Of a DNA stretch of 10,946 bases, positions 5,299-10,946 are shown piece by piece. Both the position numbers and the translations under genes were made by a program. Every line of letters starts with the position of its first letter. The stretch's first letter is position 1. This DNA is from Actinomycetes bacterium (lineage in GTDB: Bacteria; Actinomycetota; Actinomycetes; S36-B12; GCA-2699445). The notes under the pieces were generated by a model, which ran no database searches, was not told the DNA's origin, and saw only the letters and a program-made list of their open reading frames with translations. The stretch is taken from the NCBI GenBank assembly GCA_022600255.1, contig JAHZKU010000098.1, positions 1 through 10,946 on the forward strand, read 5' to 3'.

Positions 5299-6273
5299 TC
5301 AGCCGCGGGGATACTCTTCCAACGTGGTGGTCTCGGTATTCACGTGGGTACCTTTTTCGCCAGCCAGGATCTCCGTAAGGTCGCCTAGGGCCCCGATGAC
5401 AGCAGTAGCGCCTGGGTTTAACCGGGCAAACTCACAGGCCGCCTCCACTTTCGGCCCCATCGACCCCGCGGGGAACTCATACTGCTCGATTAAGTCCGGC
5501 GAAGCGGCTTTGATGCCACGTTGGTCGGGGGTGCCCCAATCCAGGTAAACCGCGTCAGTATCGGTCGCAATCACGAGCATGTCGGCATTGAGATCTTGCG
5601 CCAGCACGGCCGAGGACCGGTCTTTGTCGATGACAGCCTCCACCCCGACTAGTCGCTTGGGGTTGAAATCGTGCGGTCCATCGATATAGTCACCCGGCAC
5701 GTACATAGTCGGGATGCCACCACCACCAGTGCAGACAACCACCGCACCAGTGGCTAGCAGGGCCTCAATCGAACCGATCTCAAAGATGCGCTTGGGGATC
5801 GGGCTCGGCACGACTCGGCGCCAGTTGTCTCCATCCTGTCGCACAGTCCAACCACGCTCGGCCGCCAGTTTGTCGGCATCCTCTTTGCTGTAAATAGGGC
5901 CCACAAACTTGGTGGGGTTTTTCATGGCAGGGTCGTCGGCATCTACCTCGATCATGGTGAGGATCGTGGCGATAGGCTTCTCAATCGGGAGCACGTTGCC
6001 TAGCTCTTGCTCGATGAAGTAACCGATCATGCCCTCGGTCTGCGCGCCGAGGACGTCGAACGGATACGTGGAAACGTCGTCATAACTCGAGGCCTGCAGG
6101 GATAGCAGCCCGACCTGCGGACCGTTCCCGTGCGAGATCACGAGCTCGTTCTCAACAGCAACCGGGGACAACGCCACACAGGCTTCTTTTACGTTCTCCC
6201 GTTGCGATTCCACCGTCATGGGTTCGCCGCGCTTCTGCAGGGCATTACCGCCCAACGCCACTACAATTCTCAT
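5299..6273 (-). CDS. arcC: Carbamate kinase
   Basis: 324 residues, cytoplasmic, amino-acid kinase fold. It catalyses the ATP-yielding last step of the arginine deiminase pathway: carbamoyl phosphate plus ADP gives ATP plus carbamate, which breaks down to ammonia and CO2. Motifs are VALGGNAL (5-12, phosphate-binding), SHGNGPQVG (47-55), CTGGGGIP (181-188), AVIDKD (213-218), ATDTDAVYL (236-244), GSMGPKVEAA (270-279) and a C-terminal GTHV (308-311). Length and motif order are those of ArcC, not of the similar glutamate or acetylglutamate kinases. The ATG at 6273 has GGAG with six-base spacing. It is third in the arcA-arcB-arcC series, 137 bases after arcB; a strong hairpin lies in between. Confidence 0.96.
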   Translation of the reverse strand: MRIVVALGGNALQKRGEPMTVESQRENVKEACVALSPVAVENELVISHGNGPQVGLLSLQASSYDDVSTYPFDVLGAQTEGMIGYFIEQELGNVLPIEKPIATILTMIEVDADDPAMKNPTKFVGPIYSKEDADKLAAERGWTVRQDGDNWRRVVPSPIPKRIFEIGSIEALLATGAVVVCTGGGGIPTMYVPGDYIDGPHDFNPKRLVGVEAVIDKDRSSAVLAQDLNADMLVIATDTDAVYLDWGTPDQRGIKAASPDLIEQYEFPAGSMGPKVEAACEFARLNPGATAVIGALGDLTEILAGEKGTHVNTETTTLEEYPRG

Positions 6274-6370
6274 TTGCTACTCCGATTTCGAATACTTCTT
6301 GTCACAGCAAGACCGGTGGGTCTCACTGCGATGTCTTGGTCGTTGCCAGGTCTAGCCCGACCGCGCCGGG

Positions 6371-6392
6371 GCGGAGCGGTCGCCCGCTCCGC
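6371..6392 (-). other. GNRA-capped hairpin between arcB and arcC
   Basis: A perfect nine-base-pair stem: GCGGAGCGG (6371-6379) with CCGCTCCGC (6384-6392), closed by four bases that read GCGA in the minus-strand RNA, a GNRA tetraloop. It begins 18 bases after the arcB stop and ends about 97 bases before the arcC ATG. No U-tract follows. It probably stabilises the arcAB message, marks a processing site or partially attenuates arcC expression. Confidence 0.55.
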
Positions 6393-6410
6393 ACGCCCGA
6401 CGCTGACGTA

Positions 6411-7418
6411 CTAGTCGCCGATCGTGGCGACCATGATCGCCTTAATGGTGTGCAGTCGGTTCTCTGCTTGGGCAAAGGCCACATTGGCCGGCGATGAGAA
6501 CACCTCATCGGTGACCTCCAGCCCTTGATCCATCCCAGTCTTTGCCGCGACATCGCGACCCACCACAGTATTGGTGTCGTGAAAAGCTGGCAAGCAGTGC
6601 AAGAACCGAGCGTGATCCTTACCAGTCTTGGCCATCGCTGCTGCGTTCACCTGATACGGCTTCAGCAGATTGATCCGGTCGTTCCAAACCTCTGCCGGCT
6701 CTCCCATGGAGACCCAGACGTCTGTCATCACAAAATCAGACCCAGGCAGCGCTTCATCGGGATCCTCCGTGAGCATGATGCGCGCACCACTCTCTTCGGC
6801 GCGGGCGTATGCTGCGTCCTGCACCTCTTTGGTGGGCCATAGCTCTTTGGGACTACAGATTCGGACGTCGGCGCCCATGATCGCGCCCATCACCAGCTCG
6901 GAGTTGCCCATGTTGGAGCGAGCATCACCCATGTAGGTGTAGGTCACTTCCTGGATGACCTTGCCGCGGGCGTGCTCGAGCATGGTCAGGAAGTCTGCCA
7001 ACATCTGAGTGGGATGCCACTCATCGGTGAGGCCGTTCCAGACCGGAACCGAGGAGTACTCAGCCAACTCTTCTACGTCCGTCTGCGCGTTGCCGCGAAA
7101 CTCAATGCCGTCGAAAAAGCCTGCTAGCACGGCCGCCGTGTCCGCGATCGACTCTTTGTGACCGATGTGAGAACCGCTTGGTCCGAGGTAAGTTACGTGA
7201 GCGCCCTGGTCGAAGGCACCGACTTCGAAGGCACACCGGGTTCGAGTGGAAGCCTTTTCGAAAATCAGGGCTACGTTCTTCCCCGCCATGCGCTGGCGTT
7301 CGTTCCCGGTGTACTTCGCTCGTTTGAGGTCACGCGACAGATCCAGCAGATACTGCAGTTCGTGGCGGGTGAAGTCGAGTTCCTTGAGGAAGTCGCGGTG
7401 TTTCAGGTTTACTGGCAT
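6411..7418 (-). CDS. arcB: Ornithine carbamoyltransferase (catabolic)
   Basis: 335 residues, cytoplasmic. In this pathway it runs as citrulline plus phosphate to ornithine plus carbamoyl phosphate. Motifs of ornithine carbamoyltransferase are clear: the carbamoyl-phosphate site EKASTRTRCAFE (54-65, STRTR at 57-61), HIGHKES (84-90), DEWHPTQMLADF (132-143, HPTQ at 135-138), MGDARSNMGNS (163-173), DVWVSMGE (233-240, ornithine side) and FLHCLPAFHD (272-281, with H274 and C275). The length suits catabolic ArcB or anabolic ArgF. I call it catabolic because it lies between arcA and arcC and no arginine biosynthesis gene is near. It has the best ribosome site in the window, AAGGAG six bases before the ATG. 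It follows arcA by 125 bases. Confidence 0.95.
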   Translation of the reverse strand: MPVNLKHRDFLKELDFTRHELQYLLDLSRDLKRAKYTGNERQRMAGKNVALIFEKASTRTRCAFEVGAFDQGAHVTYLGPSGSHIGHKESIADTAAVLAGFFDGIEFRGNAQTDVEELAEYSSVPVWNGLTDEWHPTQMLADFLTMLEHARGKVIQEVTYTYMGDARSNMGNSELVMGAIMGADVRICSPKELWPTKEVQDAAYARAEESGARIMLTEDPDEALPGSDFVMTDVWVSMGEPAEVWNDRINLLKPYQVNAAAMAKTGKDHARFLHCLPAFHDTNTVVGRDVAAKTGMDQGLEVTDEVFSSPANVAFAQAENRLHTIKAIMVATIGD

Positions 7419-7424
7419 TTTCTT

Positions 7425-7430
7425 CTCCTT
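7425..7430 (-). promoter_or_regulatory. Strong Shine-Dalgarno sequence of arcB
   Basis: AAGGAG on the minus strand, six bases before the arcB ATG at 7418. It fixes the arcB start and predicts efficient translation of ArcB within the arc message. Confidence 0.75.
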
Positions 7431-7543
7431 GGTGTTGGTACGAGATTGAGATCGGGGGACGGATGTTCATTTCAGGGCTGCGCAGCGGCCGGATTTCCCG
7501 ACTGCCGCGCAACCTCAGTCAGCGGTTGGCTAAGGCTGGTCGG

Positions 7544-8776
7544 CTACTCGTCAGCGCTGCCACGCTCCATCGGACAGGACATGCAGCGCGGACCACCACG
7601 ACCACGGCCAAGTTCATTGCCCACAATGCTGTGGATCTCGATCCCCTGGCGGCGTAGGAAGGTATTGGTCACCTCGTTGCGGTCGTAGCCGAAGATCACT
7701 CCGGGGGCGACCGTCAGAAAGTTATTGCCGTCGTTCCACTGCTCCCGAGCGGCGCCGAGTTCATCGATTGGCGTCCGTAGCGGGGTCACCTTGTCGACGC
7801 CGATGGCCTCAGCCAGTACTGGCCACAGGTCGTCGTTCTCGACCAAGTCATACTCGCCACCGTCGTTCTTCTTGGTCAACGTAAAGGAACGGAGTCGCTC
7901 GGGTAGGTAGCCGTAGACCGAGAACTTGTCCTTGTCGATCATCGTCATGGCGGTATCGAGGTGCATCAGCGTCCGAGTCTTGGGAAGCTCAACGACGATC
8001 ACTTTGTCGATCTGGGAGTCCGGGGCCGTGAAGTAGCCCTGAGCCACCATCCCAATGCCTTGGGGTGTGCTGCGTTCACCCATCCCGATCATGACGGTCC
8101 CGTTGCCGACGACCAAAATGTCGCCGCCCTCAATCGTGGCTGGGTCGTGACGGCCATCATCATTGCCGTAGTAGAAGTGCAGACCCTGGCTGAACTCGGG
8201 GTGGAAGTTCCAAATCGCCCGACTGTTAATGGTCTCGCGTTTCCGGGCTGGTTTGGCCATGGGGTGCACGGACAGGCCGTTGTAGGCAAAAGCGGTGTTG
8301 TCGCGCTGGAACAGGTGGTTGGGGAGCGGGGTCAAAACGAAGTCGTAGTCGTCCATGTACTCCCACAGCAAGGAGTTGATGCCAACGGGCAGCTCCAAAT
8401 CCTTCTTAAGAACACCGCCGATCAAGAAAGACGCCAGATCCGCACCGGTCGCAGCCATGGCCAGCTCGCGCAGCGGCTCAACCAGCTGCGGTCCGACGTG
8501 ATGCTCGTTGGCCGTCCGATCTAGTAGCCACTCCCGGGCCCCGGGAACGTCCATCGTCTCGGCGAGCACATCCCGGAAGTGATGAACCTTTACGCCCTGC
8601 TGCTCCAGCCCGTCCGCAAACGCCTTGTGCTCAGAGCGGGCATTTTTTGCCCACATGACGTCATCGAACAACAGTTCCTCGCAGTTCTGCGGGGTGAGAC
8701 GGTCCAGCTCGAGGCCAGGCTCGTGCAGCATGACCTGCTTAAGTTGCCCAACTTCCGAATCGACATGCAGTGCCAC
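7544..8776 (-). CDS. arcA: Arginine deiminase
   Basis: 410 residues, cytoplasmic, guanidino-group hydrolase (pentein) fold. It hydrolyses arginine to citrulline and ammonia, the entry step of the pathway. From the chosen start the protein reads MALHVDSEVGQLKQVMLHEP, the usual N-terminus (VxSExGxLKxVxLHxP). Catalytic elements in order are FQRD (156-159, D159), IEGGD (215-219, E216), MHLDTA (271-276, H272 and D274) and the C-terminal GRGRGGPRCMSCPMER, where C398 is the expected nucleophile. Length is typical (about 405-420). The start is GTG at 8776, with AAGGGAG five bases upstream. An in-frame extension to 8908 would add 44 residues with no family resemblance and is rejected. It is first of arcA-arcB-arcC and divergent from the transporter gene. 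Confidence 0.96.
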   Translation of the reverse strand: MALHVDSEVGQLKQVMLHEPGLELDRLTPQNCEELLFDDVMWAKNARSEHKAFADGLEQQGVKVHHFRDVLAETMDVPGAREWLLDRTANEHHVGPQLVEPLRELAMAATGADLASFLIGGVLKKDLELPVGINSLLWEYMDDYDFVLTPLPNHLFQRDNTAFAYNGLSVHPMAKPARKRETINSRAIWNFHPEFSQGLHFYYGNDDGRHDPATIEGGDILVVGNGTVMIGMGERSTPQGIGMVAQGYFTAPDSQIDKVIVVELPKTRTLMHLDTAMTMIDKDKFSVYGYLPERLRSFTLTKKNDGGEYDLVENDDLWPVLAEAIGVDKVTPLRTPIDELGAAREQWNDGNNFLTVAPGVIFGYDRNEVTNTFLRRQGIEIHSIVGNELGRGRGGPRCMSCPMERGSADE

Positions 8777-9038
8777 AGTTACTCCCTTAGTGATCGCGAA
8801 CCCATCGTCACACCAGGTTGAATCTTGTCCACTGGCCGATCGGGCTACGCAGTTCCGATATCCACATCGTTGCGCAAACTCGGGCTCTTTGCGATGCTCG
8901 TCACCCAATCAGCGGCTAGGCACGGCCGGTTGGTCCCTTTTCGGCAGGATTCTTCCAAAAACATGTCATTCCGGCAGCGAACCCCGTCGAACATACGGTT
9001 CGATGGGTCTCGGAGCATCGACCCCGATGGAGGGAACC
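8777..9038. promoter_or_regulatory. Divergent arcA / arcD-like control region
   Basis: 262 bases between the two divergent starts, presumably holding both promoters. On the arcA side there is AAGGGAG (8782-8788). On the transporter side there is GGAGGG (9029-9034). Dyads present are TTGCGCAA (8870-8877) and TCGAAC-N5-GTTCGA (8987-9003). I do not find a recognisable FNR (TTGAT-N4-ATCAA), CRP (TGTGA-N6-TCACA) or full ARG box, so the oxygen and arginine control common for arc genes in other bacteria is not evident here. No clear -35/-10 pair stands out for arcA. Confidence 0.6.
8987..9003 (+). promoter_or_regulatory. Operator-like dyad upstream of the transporter gene
   Basis: TCGAAC (8987-8992), five bases, then GTTCGA (8998-9003): a perfect six-base inverted repeat centred 44 bases before the ATG at 9039. 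It overlaps a TANNNT -10 candidate, TACGGT (8994-8999), so a bound protein could block transcription. The regulator is unknown. Confidence 0.35.
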
Positions 9039-10703
9039 ATGTCAGCAGACGCACCAATCGCGGACTCACCACCTGGTGGCGAGCCCCCCACCCCGACACC
9101 GGAGAAGAAGAAGGGATTCAAGTTCCCCACGGCCTTCACGGTCCTGTTCTTCGTCCTGATCATCGTCTGGGTCTTCAGCTTCATCATTCCGTCCGGCTCC
9201 TACCAATACGTGAGTTGCGATGGCGAGGCCCCCAAGCCGATCGCAGGAACCTATGAGGAGACAGAGGTCGAGTCCACATTCCGGGACCGGATCTATGATC
9301 TGTGGTTGTCTCCGGTCAACGGCCTCTATGGTCTGCAGGAAGCTTCGGAGCCCGTAGAGGATCCCACGGCTGAGGAACAACAACTTGCCGATGACACCTG
9401 TGGGGCCGGTGTTGACGCAGAAGTCCTTGGCGGACAGGGTCAGATCGGGCCCTACAACGAAGGCTCGTTGTTCGGCGCGGTAGCCGTCTTCTTCTTCGTC
9501 TTGGCCATCGGTGCCTTCATCACCGTGACCATCAAAACCGGAGCCCTAGACGCTGGCATCGGCCAACTCACTAGCAAGTATCGAAAACGCGGGATCGTAC
9601 TGATCGTGATCCTGATGTTTGTGTTCTCGCTAGGGGGCACCACGTACGGCATGGCTGAAGAAACGTTGGGCTTCTATGCCTTGATTGTGCCGATCATGGT
9701 GGGGTTGGGCTTCGACCGAATGGTTGGAGCGGCCACCATCATGGTGGGTGCTGGCGTTGGCACGCTTGCCTCCACGGTGAACCCGTTTGCCACGGGGGTA
9801 GCCTCCGATGGGGCGGGCATTCCGCTCGGGGACGGCATTCTGCTACGAGCCTTGATGTATGTGTGTCTGACCGCAGTGGCGATCTGGTTCGTGACGCGTT
9901 ACGCCCGGAAGGTCAAGAAGGACCCCAGCAAGTCGTTGCTAAAACCACTTCCGGAAGACGCCCACATTCAGAGCGATGAGGAACACCCCTCAAAGATGAC
10001 GAGCCGGCAGCGGATCGTCATCTGGATCTTCATGCTGACGTTTGCCCTGATGATCTTCTCGGTCATCCCGTGGCGAGACTTCGGCAGCTCCGATGTCCTG
10101 GAGACCATCACCCTAGACTGGTACTTCCCTGAACTTGCGGCTCTGTTCCTAGTCGGAGCGGTCATCATTGGTCTGGTTGGCCAGCTTGGCGAAGAGGGCA
10201 TGGTCAACGGGATCGTATCGGGGATGGGCGACTTCATGGGGGCGGCGTTCATCATCGCCTTGGCCCGTGGCGTGACAGTGATCATGAACAATGCTGAGAT
10301 CACCGACACGGTCCTGAACGCGCTGCAGAGCGTGATTTCGAATGTGCCGTCGCTGTTGTTTGGCCCGATGATGTTCATCGCGAACATACCCCTGGCATTC
10401 CTTGTGCCATCCTCATCCGGGCACGCGACGCTGGCGATGCCGATTATGGCGCCGTTGGCCGACTTCGCCGATCCACCTGTGTCGCGCGCCATCGTGGTGA
10501 CGGCCTATCAGTCTGCTTCGGGCTGGGTGAACCTGTTCACCCCAACCTCGGCAATCGTGATGGGCGGCTTGACCTTGGCGAAGGTCGGCTACGACAAGTA
10601 CATCCGGTTCGTCTGGCCACTACTGGCGATCCTGTTCGTACTGGTCTGCTTGTTCCTGATCCTGGGAACACTGGTGCCCGCTCTTGGCGGCCCGGTCGGC
10701 TAA
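9039..10703 (+). CDS. YfcC-family (DcuC-like) transporter, probable arginine/ornithine exchanger
   Basis: 554 residues, a polytopic membrane protein of the YfcC/DcuC family (C4-dicarboxylate anaerobic carrier-like). Family signatures are FKFPTAFTVLF (27-37), ALDAGIGQL (169-177), SLGGTTYGMAEET (197-209), STVNPFATGVAS (245-256), LVPSSSGHATLAMPIMAPL (455-473) and NLFTPTSAIVMGGLTLAK (498-515). Family members in arc clusters of other bacteria are annotated as ArcD-type arginine:ornithine antiporters, and position opposite arcA supports that role; substrate is inferred. The N-terminal 28 residues are Pro-rich and cytoplasmic. After helix 1 (about 32-51) comes an acidic outer loop of about 93 residues with C60 and C121, larger than I expect for the family. 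The start is ATG 9039, with GGAGGG four bases upstream; in-frame upstream codons overlap arcA and are rejected. A strong terminator follows. Confidence 0.88.
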   Translation: MSADAPIADSPPGGEPPTPTPEKKKGFKFPTAFTVLFFVLIIVWVFSFIIPSGSYQYVSCDGEAPKPIAGTYEETEVESTFRDRIYDLWLSPVNGLYGLQEASEPVEDPTAEEQQLADDTCGAGVDAEVLGGQGQIGPYNEGSLFGAVAVFFFVLAIGAFITVTIKTGALDAGIGQLTSKYRKRGIVLIVILMFVFSLGGTTYGMAEETLGFYALIVPIMVGLGFDRMVGAATIMVGAGVGTLASTVNPFATGVASDGAGIPLGDGILLRALMYVCLTAVAIWFVTRYARKVKKDPSKSLLKPLPEDAHIQSDEEHPSKMTSRQRIVIWIFMLTFALMIFSVIPWRDFGSSDVLETITLDWYFPELAALFLVGAVIIGLVGQLGEEGMVNGIVSGMGDFMGAAFIIALARGVTVIMNNAEITDTVLNALQSVISNVPSLLFGPMMFIANIPLAFLVPSSSGHATLAMPIMAPLADFADPPVSRAIVVTAYQSASGWVNLFTPTSAIVMGGLTLAKVGYDKYIRFVWPLLAILFVLVCLFLILGTLVPALGGPVG

Positions 10704-10735
10704 CGCGACACAACCCACGCGTTCAAGCCAACAAC

Positions 10736-10791
10736 GCGACGAGCCCGGTGCCTAGCAAGTTCTTGCTGGGGACCGGGCTCGTCGCATTTTT
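10736..10791 (+). terminator. Strong rho-independent terminator after the transporter gene
   Basis: A 14-base-pair perfect stem (10736-10749 with 10772-10785) begins GCGACGAGCCCGGT. It continues past one mismatch into a further eight pairs (10751-10758 with 10763-10770, one G-T) closed by a four-base loop. T5 follows at 10787-10791. It lies 32 bases after the TAA. Toward the minus strand no T-run follows, so it serves mainly the transporter gene, though the stem may also slow RNA polymerase coming from the opposite gene. Confidence 0.93.
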
Positions 10792-10811
10792 CTGACAGAT
10801 CCGCCTGCTCG

Positions 10812-10946
10812 CTAGTTGATCATGGTGATCGCGCCCGTCTTCACATCGTAGACCCCTCCACTGATCGGGACATTCGCGATCGCGGGTGACGCCGCGAGCA
10901 GCGCGATATCATCGCGGACGCTCAGTGCTAGGTCCGGGAAGGGCAG
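10812..10946 (-). CDS. Beta-carbonic anhydrase, C-terminal fragment
   Basis: The last 44 residues of a gene entering from the right edge. The visible sequence starts LPFPDLALSVRDDIALLAAS and ends with ISGGVYDVKTGAITMIN. The pattern 'PF.DL...VR..IA....SP.I....V.G.VYDVKTG.L' is the C-terminal helix and last beta strand of small actinobacterial beta-class carbonic anhydrases (Rv1284-like). The zinc ligands and the Asp-Arg dyad lie outside the window, so activity cannot be judged. The enzyme family interconverts CO2 and bicarbonate. The gene converges on the arc transporter gene, and its product could hydrate CO2 released by carbamate kinase; this link is inference from proximity only. Stop TAG at 10812-10814. 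Confidence 0.75.
   Translation of the reverse strand: MPFPDLALSVRDDIALLAASPAIANVPISGGVYDVKTGAITMIN

Noticed and set aside
8791..8811. GTGA and TCAC half sites near the arcA start resembling a CRP site
   Set aside because: The half sites are about 14 bases apart rather than six, and the inner bases do not pair. Not a CRP-type site.
8870..8877. Palindrome TTGCGCAA in the arcA-transporter region
   Set aside because: Eight bases of perfect palindrome are expected fairly often by chance, and symmetry does not extend outward. Mentioned in the region entry only.
8777..8908. 44-residue N-terminal extension of arginine deiminase
   Set aside because: The family begins at the VxSExGxLKxV block; the GTG at 8776 with AAGGGAG five bases upstream fits much better.
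8625..9038. 138-residue N-terminal extension of the transporter overlapping arcA
   Set aside because: It would run antisense through the arcA start. The ATG at 9039 has GGAGGG and gives a normal family N-terminus.
1..10946. CRISPR arrays, insertion sequences, tRNA or rRNA genes, phage or defence genes
   Set aside because: No regularly spaced direct repeats, no transposase or integrase motifs, no cloverleaf-like sequence and no defence domains seen on either strand.

Overview
The window looks like chromosomal DNA of an actinobacterium (Actinomycetota) of moderately high GC content; I cannot name a genus. Three things point there. First, the minus-strand order sua5 - glyA - wecA/rfe - atpI - small membrane protein - atpB is the actinobacterial arrangement around the ATP synthase operon (compare Rv1301-Rv1304 in Mycobacterium tuberculosis). 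Second, there is a DUF2516 protein, a family I know from actinobacteria. Third, two genes have a TANNNT -10 box six bases before the ATG, the layout of actinobacterial leaderless transcripts.

Left part (1-4439, all minus strand, transcribed right to left). It starts with a Sua5/YrdC-type threonylcarbamoyl-AMP synthase whose signature motif is degenerate. Next come serine hydroxymethyltransferase (glyA), a polyprenyl-phosphate GlcNAc-1-phosphate transferase (wecA/rfe-like), AtpI, and a second small two-helix protein of AtpZ/AtpI type. The 5' end of atpB runs off the left edge. Genes are tightly packed except for 299 bases between atpI and the AtpZ-like gene.

Middle (4440-5298). A 331-base divergent region separates sua5 from a plus-strand DUF2516 membrane protein gene, which is probably leaderless. 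A 204-base convergent region follows, with hairpins but no T-rich terminator.

Right part (5299-10703). This is a complete arginine deiminase (ADI) pathway. arcA (arginine deiminase), arcB (catabolic ornithine carbamoyltransferase) and arcC (carbamate kinase) lie on the minus strand in pathway order. A YfcC-family transporter gene, probably the arginine/ornithine exchanger, is divergent on the plus strand. Together they would import arginine, convert it through citrulline and carbamoyl phosphate to ornithine, ammonia and CO2, make one ATP per arginine and export ornithine. No transcriptional regulator is visible. The transporter ends in a strong rho-independent terminator. Beyond it is the convergent 3' end of a beta-carbonic anhydrase gene (10812-10946), which could handle the CO2 released by ArcC.

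I found no mobile element, CRISPR array, tRNA or rRNA. I do not see a clearly undescribed system. The points most worth checking are the altered Sua5 motif, the TAGACT-N6-ATG leaderless starts, the structured gap inside the atp cluster, the GNRA-capped hairpin between arcB and arcC, and the two-cysteine outer loop of the transporter.
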